In this document: positions 36,701 through 51,700 of the stretch, piece after piece
Position numbering within the stretch: the first letter of the stretch is position 1
Layout of the letters: the number at the start of each line of letters is the position of its first letter
Source of the DNA: Pycnopodia helianthoides
Taxonomy: Eukaryota; Echinodermata; Asteroidea; Forcipulatida; Asteriidae
Reading direction: 5' to 3'
Assembly: GCA_032158295.1 (NCBI GenBank)
Contig: CM063258.1
Span: forward strand, 3,492,001-3,556,000
DNA: 64,000 nucleotides
Program-made: the position numbers and the translations under genes
Notes under the pieces: generated by a model
The model's database searches: none
What the model saw: the letters and a program-made list of their open reading frames with translations, nothing else
What the model was told of the DNA's origin: nothing

Positions 36701-39700
36701 GCTACACACTTTAGCAAAAGTCTAAAAAAGCACGCGATCAAAAGCCTGACATTTAATTTTAGCAAGGTTTGGATGGACGGCTGTTTTAGAGACTAACAAA
36801 ATCAGGTTGCGTGAACCTTGAACAGAGACTAGAGTACAAGCATGTGATATGGACTTTGAACGTTGTGGTTGATTTGCCCACCATTTAACTGATTTAGATC
36901 GCATAGTGTGTGTGTGTATCCCGTGGTTTGACAGCGGGTCAAAAAATACCCGTAATAATTGGTCAAAATTTCAAATATTTGCAACAAACAAAGGAATGAC
37001 GTCGTCATGTTGTTTCTTTAGCTTTACGTGGTCAATATCACTGTCTATCAACATGCCAAGTTTCAACTCAGTCGAACTTGTGGTTTTGTAGATACACGGC
37101 TTCAAAAAGTAAACCTTCAAAAAATGTGCCAGTTTTAAATTACAAGGAACTTCCGGGTTCTTCCGGTTTCGACCAGAAGTAAAGGTCAAGTCATGTCACG
37201 CACACAATAAAAAATGAAGCCTATATTACCTCTATATATTTCCGCGAAAAGCAACCGACGGTCTCCTCATCTTGATTTGATATAGATTTTCAATGATTAA
37301 AATTGTTAATGTTTAAAAACCTTGTAACTTGCCACCTGATGACGTCATCATGACGTAACTGAAAAGGTTTCATCTACTAATGAACATCTAGCCATGTGTG
37401 AAGTTTCAAGTTTATATGAGCTTTAGAAGTGTGTCTTTGTTACCGGACAATCGCGGGGGAGGAAGAAGAAGAAGAAGAAGAAGTATTAAAAAAAACCGAA
37501 CAAAAACAAGAGGTGTTCCGAGCTATGCTCCGAACACCTAAATATATTGAAATGAAATATTTATTTATTTATTTTTTTTGGGGGGGGGGGTGATTGACTG
37601 ACCTGGAATATAACTTTAAGTCTGTCCAGGGGTGCGGTGACCGTCCGGGATACGGCTCCTGCCGCTCCTCCGGCGAGCAGAATACGCCACCAACGCCCAG
37701 TCTGCTTCTCATCTTCCGTGAACTCATCCGGAACAGACAACGTCTCACCGATATCTATAAACTAAAACAATACATTAAAGTCAGACCAATGTGAATATTT
37801 TTAAAAATAATTTACGTCATCTTTAAATGAGGGTAAGAAGCTCCATCAGCGCCCAGCACATGGAGGCCCTCAGTACAAATACCGAGTTAATAAAAAACAT
37901 ACCACCATCAAAATTGTTAAAAAGAGAAAGACAACATGGTCTCAAGCTTAAAAAAAACCCTAAATATTATAAAGAATTTGAGATTATAAAAACACATAAA
38001 ATAGGAAACCAAAAATAAGCAAAAATACATGTATGTTAAACACTAAAATTGCAAATTACTTAAAATGTGCTCCTTGACCTGCAGGCCTTGCTCTTAAGTT
38101 TTTTTTTTTTTTTTAAAGTAAGCCCGCCCTTTTATTTGCCCTCATTAATTTGATTAATGATCAAATGAGGTTATATTCACACACTCAATAACGATTAACA
38201 CATTTTATATGTTAATTATTTAAGGAAGAAATGAGCATTTTAAACATGTAGGTTGCCCAGTTTTTAGTAGCCCACAGGGCAAGTTGAGAAGTGGTGTTTA
38301 CTAGCCCATAGCATTATTTACTAGACAATATACGCCGGGCTAGTGTTAAGGGCGAGCCCTGGTTTTTAAAACTCGTAATAGTTGGCAAGCTTTTTGATGG
38401 CAAGTGGAGGATCATTCCATGCTCTGGCTCTAGAGAACTTGGTGGTGCATAAACTTGTTGGCCAAATAAATAAAAAAAAACACTATGCATTACAGGGTTC
38501 TGCCCACAGTGGTCGGTGCCGAAAAACCCGCCCGGCACTCAGGATTCCACCAACTACCACTGGCAGACATTTTCTCTGTTTCCGACCACCACACATTTTC
38601 AAAATTTTTAAAAATTACACTTGCAATTTCCTTTCAAAGGTTTTCAACGAAATTTGTAAAATTGGGTATTTACCAGTAAAAATAGTATCCGAAAACATTA
38701 TTTTTGAGTACTTCTTTGATTTGAGTCTGTTTATATGACCTACCGTGTAACTGATCCATCTCGCAATGGTTTCCATGGAAACATTTTTTTCATCACTAAA
38801 GAAATCCTGGGCAGAACCCTGGCATTAATTATTGATTTGCTAATTGGTATACAAATAGAGTACCTCATGCACTGTTAAGGCCATGTCAAACAGGCGAGTA
38901 ATTCAATAAGTTTTAGAAAGAAAAAAAAGTGAAAAATGATCTGAACATCTTCTTACTGTGGCATGTTTCCAGTAGGTATAAATATCTCGAAGATCCGCGC
39001 TGGGATGCAACAAGAGGTAATTCCTCCATTCATTCCAGTCTACTTTAAGAGAACCATCTTTATCCATACTGAATATAAAAACGGGGAAAAAAAACAACAA
39101 AAACAATCATTAGTCTTAAAGGCAGTGTATACTTTTGGTAATTGTCAAAGACCAGTTACCTCCCTTGGTGTAGCCCAACATACATGTACACATAATATAA
39201 CAAACCTGCGAAAATTTGGGCTCAATAGACCGTATTGAAGAACCCCTTTGTTGCTATGAAAGTCGCCATCTTGTAGGGCAAACCGTATGCGTCTAAACGC
39301 GTACATCAATGAAGCTCGCAGCGCGCAGCGTTCCCGGTTTGATTTCTACGGCACACGTACGCACACGTACACTCGCACACGCTCACAGACGCCATGTTGT
39401 AGGGCAGGTTTTTGAATGGTGACGTCATATTCAATACGGTCTATTGGTCTTCAAAGTTGCAAGAAAATAATTTTAAAAACAACACCCTTGTTGCAAAGAA
39501 TTGTGTGCTTTCAAATGCCTGAGAAGTGAGAAATTACCTCTTTCTCAAAAACTACATCACTTCAGAGGGAGTCATTTCTCACAATGTTTTATACTATCAG
39601 CAGCTCTCAGGTGCTCCTCACCAAGTAAGTTTTGATGGTCAAGTATTTCTTGAGTAACTACCGAAAGTATCCGCTGCCTTTAAAGGTAGGGTCATAGATT

Positions 39701-42700
39701 GTTAAATACTCCGAAAATGTATGACCACAAAAACTTACTCAGTGAGCACTGCAGCTGTTGATTGTATAAACTATTTTGAGAAAGGATTCCCTTCGCAGTG
39801 TATGGTTTTCGACAATTATCTCCACCCAAAAAACATTTGAATCTGAGAAACGAGTTTTGATGGTCAAGTATTTCTTGAGTAACTACCAAAGACTGGTAAA
39901 TACTCCAAAAATGTATGACCACAAAACTTACTCAGTGAGCACCGCAGCTGTTAATTCTCAGATTACCGTCACATTTCATGACAATTTTACAGTTCGTTCA
40001 TAAAACTGTTGGAGAAGTTCCTTTATGATGTAAAGTATCACAACAGAGCCATTTTAAAAGACCTGTCTGACGCACTTATGCTTCTGGAAACACAAAGTTT
40101 TTGGCAAAGTAAAACAAAATTCACTAGTTGATCGATTGTCCTAAGAGGAGGGGGGTTTCAGGAAGAGGAGGATGAGGGCCCTTTTAAATATTTTTTTTTT
40201 TAAAGGGGAAGAGCCAGACTAAACATTTGTTGCCTTTTGTAGAAGTCAACAGTCCTGGAATTAAACGGAGGCCATGGCCTCTGTTGCCCCTGGTCTTGGC
40301 CTTGGTGCCCCTTCACCAGTTTCCCATAGACTTTAAGATTTTCCAACGGAAGTGCCCTTAAAAAAATGAAATGGCCTTGCCCTCTAAAAGATGGAAATTC
40401 CAGGCCGGAATCAAATCGTCGAAAGAATGGTGCTAAGATGAAGTGAAAATACATGAACAATTTAGACTTTTTGGGGACCCCCTCCCCCCCCCCCCAAAAA
40501 AAAAGAAAAAAAGAAAAAAAGAAGGACAACAAAAATTGCTGTTTCAAAAAAGTATTAGGGTGGGGACGATCAACTGTTTTTTGTTTTTACTTGGCCTTAT
40601 GCATGAGAGTGAAGAATAATTTCCACTGTCTATTGAATACGATAGCAATTCTGATGCAGTGAGTGTGCGTGTTGTATTGGCACTCCATACAAGGAGTGGG
40701 TACGGCCGAACAGAGGAAAACAAAATGAACAATGCCTGTCCCACATTGGAAGTCTTTTGTACTTTTGTGTCCTCATGTATGTCACGTACACGTTGTAAAA
40801 GACTACTGTGCCGAGTTCTGGATTCCTACATCTGCCATGAAGCTCAATGGTTGAAGGGCCGAATTAAAGTACATTATGACACACCTCTTGCTAGTTCCGC
40901 GTTCTGGTTGGCTGAAACACGGTCACGTGGGGTTAACTAATACAGGCTAGTGCATGAGATTTGCGCCACTGTGAACTGCACGTGCGTCAAGACATTGCGC
41001 GCGCGCATAATTTGCAGAAAAAAGTTCCCGAAGCGGGCAATAGACTTAAAAATCTTTGACGGGTTACAGCGCCCTCTTTTCTTATTTCATATTCTGGACC
41101 AAGGTGTGCTATAAACCACATATGGAAGGCCTCGGGAATTAGGTCCCCCTCTGGTCACTCACAGTCCCTCGGAGAGAATAGACGCCCTCTAGTGACCTCA
41201 TTGCCAGTCCATAATTTCGCTCGTCCCCAGTACCTTGCCTTAAAACCAAAGGCGCTGGGATGGGCAAACGTATCGTTAACGTTAATGCTCAGTCCCATGC
41301 TAAGTCCCATCATGCATCACACACTGCAAGCACTGCACGCATGACGTACTTCCTGAACAAAAATCTGTGCAAGCTGATTAACCCATCCCAGCGGTCCTGG
41401 ATAGGCCGCTGGGGCTGAGCTAAGTCCATAATGTGTATATTGTATCCATGGTAAAAGGCAATCATGGGTGACTACCCCCCTCCCCTCCCCTCCCCTCCCA
41501 ACCACAACCAGTCCCAGGCATTGTTGTGTTGTGATGCTAAACTGTTTTCCTGTGCTTAAAGGGGAGGTATACCTTTGGTAATTACTCCAAAAAATGAATG
41601 ACCATCAAATCTTACTTGGTAAAAAGCACTGCAGCTGTTGATTATTGTATAACATGTTGAGAAACAATTCCTTCTAAGGAATGTGGTTTTTAGAGGAAGG
41701 GATTCAAAAAACATTTCAATCTGAGAAACGACTTCATGCATGAAACGTTCCTCAGATTGTGTGTTCCAAATACAGATTATTCTTCCACTCCAGATTTTCG
41801 GCGATATCTCAAAAATGCTACCACCTTGAAATGAAATTTACAGGGGTTAGGCTCATTGTATATTTCTACATTTATATAAAACTTGAACGATCGAGCAGTT
41901 CCGAAAACCAAAGGTATACCTTGCCTTTGAGAGAGAACGAGACGAGGGAAAGCAAGAAAGAACATGCCTGCTGGGCACTCTGCCGCGCACAATGCAATTT
42001 CCAAAAACCAAAGGTATACCTCGCCCAAGTACAACAGTCAACAAGGAACAACATGCCTGACTCTTATCGGCAATCAGATTGGGGATTATCTAGGGGAAGT
42101 CCCTGTGAAATTTCATTTCCATGAAAGTACACTTTCTGTTTCTTTTTTTGTAAAATCCCCAGAAATTACTTACGACGAAAACAAAATACTCTAAATTTTC
42201 GAATCCATTGTGGTTTATAACTTGATATTTGAATGTAAAAAGTTGCATCCTCTTTAAGGTGATTCCTCTGCTGCCGCTTCTCATGTTGTTTTGTAAACTT
42301 GGGTGTGAATCCTGGCCATACGGCAGTTACAGGTTGAATGGCTTCTGACCCGCACCCACCCCCCACTGCAGTGCTTCTAACCAAGCAAATTTTTATGGTC
42401 ATTAATTTTGGGGGTAATTACTAAAGGTATACCCTCCCTTTCAAATTCAGAATCTTATTGTAAAATTGCATTTTTTTCTCTCTCCCAACCTCTTCCCCTC
42501 CCCCCTCGCTCTCAGAGATGGCATTGCTCCACACAGATGGAATTCCAGGCTCGCTAGGAAGGCGTTAATTTGAAACTCTAGATCTATGCACAAGTCTCAC
42601 TGGCTCGTTAGGAAGGAATTTAGGGAGGCTGTCACCAGACACCACTTTATGACAACTTTAACCAGCACACAAGCTGATAGAGAACAAAATGTGGGTAGGC

Positions 42701-45700
42701 CTCCACAAATACCTGACAGTAGAGCAACAACTTCCACTTTGAAAGATTAAAGGCCCTGTACACTATTGGTAAGATCTTTTAAGGTATTATACAGGATTGG
42801 TAGAGCTGACAAAACAGTCGCAAACAAAGTTTATATTTTGTGTGATTAACCATATACATGAAATAACAAAACTGTTAAAATTTGAGCTCAATTGGTCATC
42901 GAAGTCACGAGAAAATAGTGAAAAGAGACCTTATGTGTTTTCTGTTTTTCAAACATTGAGTTTATTATCGCGCGCGATAAAAACTATTGTTTTATTCATT
43001 TCTCAGAAACGATAGCATTTCAGGCAGAAATATTTTAAGGAACACTTTCTACCCTTTCTTACTTTAAATCATGTAAGTTGTGTGTGAATCTGTGAACATT
43101 TGTGTTTTTCGATCTTACCAATAGTGTACAGGGCCTTTAACAGTGTGTCAACATTTCCTCTTTACAACACAAACAACAATAACATGTGTAGTTAAAGCCT
43201 ATCTAAAGAACGAAATGCCTCCAACTTTGACACCTTTTTCAGAAAAATGGTTCAGTGGGACATGTTTTGTTGTGCTTTGGGGTTTTTTGTTTCTATAAAA
43301 AATGCTCAACTACCTTTAGGGTTTGGTTTTCCCTGGGATTTTCAATCTGTGGAATCTGTGGGGCATTCTGGACCCAAATTTTGGAAGTTTGACGAAGGAT
43401 GCTGAATTGAAACAAGGTCCTCTGAATTATTATTATTATTTTTTTTACTTGGTGTTTATCTTTGGTTTTAATAGCCCTACTGTGCAATCTGGAGCATTCT
43501 AAATGGTTTAATCTTGATGATTTTTGTGAATTTGATCTGAGGTTTTTTTTGCGTATTGGCCGCAATTCGCAACCTATCAGCATGAAGTTCGCGCATATCC
43601 GCCCAATACGCATGTGGAGAAACCCTGCCCTTTGCTTTGCACACAAGAGAAAAAAAGATCAAGTTCATGAATACGTAATTTTTTCAAAGATGACAGCCTT
43701 TCTTAGCAAGTTTATTCCCGTAGATGTGCAAGCAGCTGTGGGAAACAACGAAACCATGTGTATCTGGAACCGCGTCTTCTCAGAACGACACTTCTCGAAA
43801 AAGAGTTTTTTTTAACCACATAGTTCGTCACCCGTCAACCACCTTTGTTCTAACGTCTCCTCTCCTAAGCATAATTTTGTTGTGCTTAGCTACTTTTTGT
43901 GCTTAATAAAGGAACATTACAGAATTGGTTTTTTGCTAACAAAACAGTTGCTGGCAGTGTAAGCACTTTATGTAATCCACCGTATACATAAACTGACAAA
44001 CCTGTAGAAGTTTGAGATCGATCGGCCATCTGGGTCACAAGAAAATAGTGAAAAACCAATTACACATTTGCATGAAATCATATAGATTCAACAAATGAAT
44101 AAAATAGTGAAAAACCAATTACACATTTGCATGAAATCATATAGAATCAACAAATGAATAAAACGCTCACTGAGTGATAAACTCCAATTGGAAAATTAGT
44201 TTATTCATTTCTCATCAAATATGGTATTTCAGACAGAAATATTTCAAGGGATGTTTTCTACTAGCATCATCATTAGACCGTGTAAGTTTTATGTAAATCT
44301 GTGATCAAAAGTATATTTTACAAGTTTTTTTCTTACCAATTCTGTAATGTTCCTTTAAGCAGCTCTATGAAATTGGGCCCTGGAATTTCATCTCGGATAT
44401 TATAAGGCCGTTTCCATTTTGCAAGTTTGATCACTTCCATTGGATGAATCTTCAAGTATACAGGAACATTTTGAAAAGTGACTGAGGCCCTGTCATTTCC
44501 AGCCTGCGCTCAGCGTTGTGTGTAGCAAAGAACGTCTGAACTTAAAATCTGTCAGTTTTTTTTTTAAGAATGACACCAAACTATCCTTTAAGTTGCAAAT
44601 TAGGAATGCTTCTCATAATATCAGACAGATATAATTACCATCAGACTTCGGGGAGAGGCTGGCAGAATGCAATGTGCCGACAAAATGTGCACCATCTGTG
44701 AAAATACAACGAGCCCCTGACCCACTGTACATTCTGGGTGTTTAGCGTTGGGGACCAAACCATGCGTTCATGCAATACCGCATGTTGAAGTGTGATCCAC
44801 ACACTTGGAGAGCTCATCAACATGCTTTATCATTTGGCATTATCATACCATTATCATTATTGTATATATTTCTGGTAATGAAACCAAGGATGCCTCATAC
44901 ATGTAAGTGAAGTAAATCACTGTAGCTCGCAAGCCCGAGGAAACCTGTAAACAAGGGCGCTTGCTATGTGAGCCAGAAACACCTGGGTTAATCCCATAGA
45001 GTTATATATAAGAACTAGAGGGCGCACTAGCCAGGTTACGCGACTCGTCGCGCAGGTGGTGCGGCCATGTTTTAAGTGCCACTACCATTACCTTACTGCA
45101 CGCAAAACAACAACATGAACACCGAGCGTGTGATGCGTGCATTTACCATACGCACATCGTATACTTCGTACTCAATTTTGCCCTCTATAAAATGGCGCTC
45201 GTGTCTCCTTGCAGTCCCTGCGCGTTTGTGCACGCAGTATTGCCAGTGCGCCCTCTAGTTCTTATATATAACTCTATGGTTAACCCCTACTCTTCCATGA
45301 TAAATGTTCTGGGTTGTTTTACGTGCACAACCAATTCCAATACAACGGGACCTACGGACTAATGTCCCATCCGAAGGACAAAGCAATTATGGTAAACTAG
45401 CTTACTCAAGGACACAAGTGCAACGATTGGGACTCGCACCCACACTCTGATGATCAGAAACACCAGAGCTTGAGTCTGGTACTATTAACCCCTCGGCCAA
45501 ACACATGCTTGGGGATACGGGTAATAAAATAAAGTCAAGTGGATTTAAAATCAGGCTGGCTTTGTGCATGCACGGACCAACTGAAATATAATTACTCAAC
45601 ACACTAGCCCAGGCTAGTTTGCTTAGTGGAAACAGGCAACCAGCCTGCAAAAATACTGTGTTTTGTATGTGACTGGTACCCAGCAAATTGTTGCTATGAT

Positions 45701-48700
45701 TCTCAACTCAAATAGCTCTTAAAAATTGGTCAAAGGTCACGTCATATCATAAACAAATTTAAATTTATAATTTTGTATTTATTTAATGTTTTTGATGGTT
45801 TTTTTATTTCTTATTTGATGATACCTGTTAGTGGCTGTTATTCTCTGTTGGATATTGATAAAAAAAAAGTTATAAATAAAAAGTAAAGGGGAATAAAATG
45901 AAATAAAATGTTGGTTTCTTTTCACATTTTCACTAAATATGCAGGGCTACTAGAAATAATCACTGAGCCAATGACCAGTGTACAGTAGCACTGAGCAAAT
46001 GACCAGTGTACAGTAGCACTGGGCTAATTACACTGTACCTCACAACAGATTAGCCTATCAAGTCCAAATGGTGCTATGTGTACAATGCGTATGCACGAAC
46101 GTGCAGACAATGTATCAATTTAAGGTAGCTGGTACGCGCATAAAACCAACATAAAGCAAAGCACAAAGCCGAACACCAACCAAAGTATTTATATTTATGG
46201 TAATGTTAACTTTCAACGCTTACTATAGTCTGGTTCTTTTGCAAAATGCATTGATAGTCAGGCCTGGAATTACACGGAGGACACAGAGGCCATGGCCTCC
46301 GTTGCCCTAGTCATGGCCTCGGTGCCCCTTCAAAAGTTTCCCATAGACTTTCAGATTTTCAAAAAGGGCGTGCCCTTTTCAAAAATGAAAATGGCCTTGC
46401 CCTCAAAAAGACGAAATTCCAGGCCTGGATAAGTTAAACATGTGTATGATTAAGGTCCCATTCAAAACTTCAACAGCCTAGAGAATGGCCCTTGAACATG
46501 AATAGAACAATTCTACAAACATCGGCAAAAGAAAAAATCACAAATTCTGATGATTTTTACCAGCTCCTCTCACGGTTATTGGCCTCATTAACATAACCCT
46601 ACTTTGGCCACTTATCGTGGCAAATTCAGCTATAAACAGCAACAAATTATGTGGCCTTTATCAGCACTCGTGATACATTGTACCTGTACAAAGTCTACAT
46701 CCGATGTAGATCCAGGCAGTTAACTTAATGTGCCGTGCACACTCAATAATTTGGGTTTGTTAAATATATGCTCACTGTCACACCAAAAAAGCTGCAACTA
46801 AAATTGTATTTTTCCTGACAGATATTTCGCATACATTTCTTTAAGTGCTTCCAACTCAATGTTTCCCCTGGCTGCTGAGCTTAGCGGGACGGACAGGGCT
46901 CGAATTTGACACTGGACCGAGAGGCCAGTGATTTGAGTATTGGGCCAGTAAACTCATGACCGGACAAGTCCGGCGGTCTTGTGGTTCTAATTCAATAACA
47001 ATTTATGTTACTCACTCTATAATATCTTGGGAACAGAAACAAATTATGTTCAAATGTTGACTTTGAGTAATGATTAGAAACGTAGTTAATACCATTGAAG
47101 ACAAATGAGGTAAATCTTCTTTATATGTCTTAGAGCTTGTTCAATTAAATGCAAGTTAAACTGTGCAAGGAAGTCTTTTCTCAGCTTGAATCTGGTCTTG
47201 TAAAATTCTTTCTGGACCAGTAAAGACTTTGAGATACAAGTCCTGTGGTCTAGTGGATTTTTCCCCGAAATTCGGGCCCTGACCCGGTGAACATTCACGT
47301 CGTATCAAAGCAAGGTTTACACAGCCTGCAGACCGAACAAGATCGCTGCACCCACACCAAGCGTGAACATTTTGTCAATATTGGTATTTAATTGGCAAAT
47401 CTTCACAGCGAGGTGACGATATTGGCAACAGAGCCCCTATGTATCAAAATGTCAATTAGCATTCAATGCTTGGTTCCCAAACAGATTTACGTTTGTTTAC
47501 CTGCTTAAAGGGGCACGCTGCCTTCGGAATGGGCACTTTGGGCTAAACAAAACCGTCCGTCAGGAAATTAATATGATTGGAAAGAAAATTTCAAAAGTAG
47601 GACTGATTCACAGAAATATCCCTTGAAATTGTGTTGTTGGTGTGTAATCTCATGACAGAACACTGTGTGATTTGTTTTTGCAGAACCAAATTTTGGACTC
47701 CACAATAGCGGATCATGTTTTAGATTGTATTTCCTGAGGCAAATTTGACTTAAAAAAAAAAAAATAGCTACTAACTAATTACAGGTGTTTAGGTGCATGA
47801 GCAACTCTTTGAAAAAGATAAGGAGTACTTCCAACCAGAATTTTTTTTTGGAGAAATTTTAAATTGAAGGCAATGTGCCCCTTTAAGCATGGGGCCAGGC
47901 TGTTTCTCTGAATCAATGTGTGTGCACCTAGGACACTGTACGCCTCTACTGCTACTGTCAGGCATGTGAGCGGGTCATGGAAAAAAACGAGGAAAACTTG
48001 TCCAGATTTTGGGCCAGCGCTACGAGTCTGATTAACAGGCTTTGTACTGCAGCGTAGACAAAACATTAACAGAAACATAGGCCACAATTGTTACCTGGTA
48101 ATGTGTTGTTCGTCCTCATTTTTAAGACGTTTTTTGTGGCATTCCTAAGATGCTCCACAAGCGCGACACGTCCTATAGACTGCCATTATTTATTTATTTT
48201 TCCTTGTCCACGTGAAAGACAGTGTGCGCCTGGTCTTGGCTCAAGGTGTTGGTTTTTTAATAGTTTTTTAGTAAAGCGCCCTCTCTTGGTGGAACAGGAC
48301 GACGACATGGGCAAAAGTTTAATGGGACATCGTGCTTAACGAAAAATGAACAACAACGGCTTTAATCAAAGATGTGTCAAAATCAAATCGCAAATTGCAT
48401 CACGATGACAGGTTCCCTTTCTCTGCTCTGTGCGAGTGTTGTGCAGTAAAATTACTTGCTGCTTGATGAAAAAAATATAAAAAAACACGAACCGGCCATT
48501 CACGGCGGAGACAGGAAAAACGCAGAGCCCGCAAGAAAAACGCGGAATGGGAAAATAAAAAACTCAGATTTCCGCGTAAACGAAGAAGTTTCACATGCCT
48601 GTACAGTCTACCAGCAACAAAAAAGTTGCCCCCCCCCACCCCGAAAAAAAACAGTGCAAACAAAATCTACTAAAGAGCTCATCTAGCCACAACCAAAACA

Positions 48701-51700
48701 ACTGAAACATCATAGTGAACAGCAACACAATATAACCCTAAAACACAAATGACATGCGTTAACAAAACAAAAACTTCTCACAAAGGTAAAACAATATTCC
48801 AAAACAAAACCAAAACAAATTGTGGGAGGGGGGAACAAACAACCGAATTAAAGCAACAAAGGTCATTTGCATTAGTGAACATGCAATGGTTTTCTTGTCA
48901 TTGGGGAAAAAAGCGCAACATAAAATAACAAAAACAAAAACGAAAAACAAAGTAAAAATGCTAAACTAAAACAGATCATGCACACTTATCATGCCCCCCA
49001 ACAATCCTAGACCAACCGGGGAGAGGGGTGTGGGGTTGGGGTTGGGTGCCTGATGAACAATGAATAACAAATTGTTTTCTCTTTTCGTAACAGACAAACG
49101 GAACGCAAAAAATCTTGAAACTCCCACTTACTAGCATACACACTCCACATCGTCCTCCAAATGGGTTGGCACGGCACACCCTTTACAGCCCTTTAATCTG
49201 AAAGGTTGATTTCATGGGGGGGTTTTCTTTTAAAAAAATACATCTTGGGCTTAATTGGAAAAAGAGTAAACAATTTTGTTTGTGTGTAAAAACAGCGGCG
49301 GCGTCAGACTCTCCAACTTTGGGGAGAGGGAGGGGGACGGGGAGCCAGACGAAAATCTGATTTCCAAATAGGTATCAAAACAGTAATCATAAACAAATCA
49401 ATGGGAGACTTTTAAACACTAGATGGCAGCAGACATACCAGGTTAAACTCAATTGTTTACGTAGTTCAAACAAAGCGCACATTGCCCAGAACTTAATTTA
49501 ACTGGTAAGTCTGCTGCCACCTAGCGTCACCAAAAGTTCCCCACTGAAGCGAGCATTTTGTCTTGCAAAGTTTGCAAGTAAAATTTGAAAAATATGATGA
49601 GGCGATGATGATGTAATGGCGACTTAGACAACAGACTGCAAGGACAGAACCAAAATTCTCTCACCTCAGAACACCTTTTTTGGGGTGTGAGTGTGTGTGA
49701 AGAGGGAGGGAGAAACTGTGGGGGAGGGGGAACTGTGGGGGAGGGGGGGGAAAGCGCCGCCACCGTATGTAAACATTGTTGTCCATACTTTGTGCTGAAT
49801 GGTACAAACTTCGTTCTTTGTACGTTTGGAGCACAAATATGCATTTTTTTAATGGTTGAATGCAAGACAGTTCAACAACTTATGGTAAAAAGTTGTCAAC
49901 TTTTAACAGAATAAACTTATGGCGCTTGCTGACTGAATAAACTGATCTGTGGCAAGGGTATGCCCCTTACCTGGAAGGACTGTTTAACGCAAAATCTTCT
50001 GCGAGAATGAAGAGCAAATGGTGAAGCCAACCGAACCCAAAGCTTGAGAGCTGAAAGCAGGGTGAGGCGGGGCATATGAAATTAAAGCGGTGTGACTGCC
50101 ATTAAAACTTAAGGTGAGGGCGTGTATACATCATAAAATATCTAAATTAAAATCTGATGCACTACAATGAAAAGGAGAATTTTTTAAGTGTACTCTAGGC
50201 TAATAATAACTTTTACAAAAATACAACAGCATGGAGATGGGGGGATCAGTCTGACCTGCCAGTATTTTTTTCTTACCTCTTCATCAGCCTGTCTGCTTCT
50301 TCTTCGCTGACGGACACCCCTAGTTTTCTTAGCGAGGCCAAGATTTCATGGACGTCTAGGTGACCATCTTGGTTGTGGTCTATGTGCTTGAATACTAATT
50401 TCAGTTGTTTCTCGTGTTCCATCACGTACTGCACAAACTCCACAAAGTCCAGATGACCATCTTTGTTCTGGTCACTCTTGGACATGAATTTCTGCAGGGC
50501 AAAGAGGAAAAAAAGACGTCAAAACAGAACCGGAAGTAAAAATGGGTAGAGTTTTGGCTCAATTCAAAGTGTTTAACCTGAAAGCTTGCACAGGGATTTT
50601 AGTATCGGGCCAGTAAACTCATAATAATAATAATAATGTTCGGTTTTTATATAGCGCTTTATACACCATGTCTCAAAGCGCTTCCAACATTATTACCCTG
50701 ATCACTGGGCCATTTCATTCCTTAAACCATCTCAGCTCCCTGTGGAGTATACAGCCTGTGCTGCCAAATACGTAGCACACTAAGCTAAATCAATCACAAG
50801 AACCATCTCTGCCCTCACAGGTACCCATTTTACCCCTGGGTGGAGAGAAGCAATTATAGTAAAGTGTCTTGCTCAGGGACACAGGTGTCACGACCGGGAT
50901 TCGAACCCACACCCTGCTGAACAGAAACACCAGAGCTTGAGTTTGGTGCTCTTATCCGCTCGGCCACGACTACCCAATCATGACTGGACAAGTCCGGCGG
51001 TTTTTTGTGTTTTTGTTAAAAGTGTTGGCTTTTAGTCTGATAGAAATCTTTCCGTTCTGTCGAGTATTGAAGGATACTTGCCCATAATACAAATGAGATC
51101 AATCTTTTCCTAGCGCTTGTTCAAATTAAAACAGTTCAAACATTTAGCTGTGATGGTATTTGTTTTTTCAGGGTTTGTTCTTTAACTCTTTCTTTAACTC
51201 TCTCTCTCTCTCTTCAATTCTGGTCATGTAAAAAATTCTGGTTCCATAACCATTTCTCTTCTGGATTTCTCCCACCCCCCCCCCCTCCTCCTAAGTTTGA
51301 GCAGTGAACTTTAACAATGAACTTTTTTTTGTAGTTGCTGTTATTGTAACCTGTACTTTGAAGCATTTTAGGCCAAATAAAAAAAAAAAAACATGTTTAG
51401 CGTCCCCACCCGCTTCCTTTTTAGAGGCTGCCTCCTTTTTTTTCTTTTTTTAACGATCAATTCTTACGATCTTTGACGAAAAAAATCAATTCTAAAATAC
51501 ATAACATCATGTTTCTGACTTGAGCACACCGAAAAAACAATGAAAACCATCTTGAAAAAAATCCTAGCAGTTTGTCTCGATTGTGTTGGGCGGCCATTAA
51601 AAAAAGAATTCTTAATTTAAAAAAAGGCCCGCCTCCTCCTTTTTTTCAAAAAGGCAAGACGCTAACCATGTTTTTATTTTTATTTTTACCCCCCTATACG

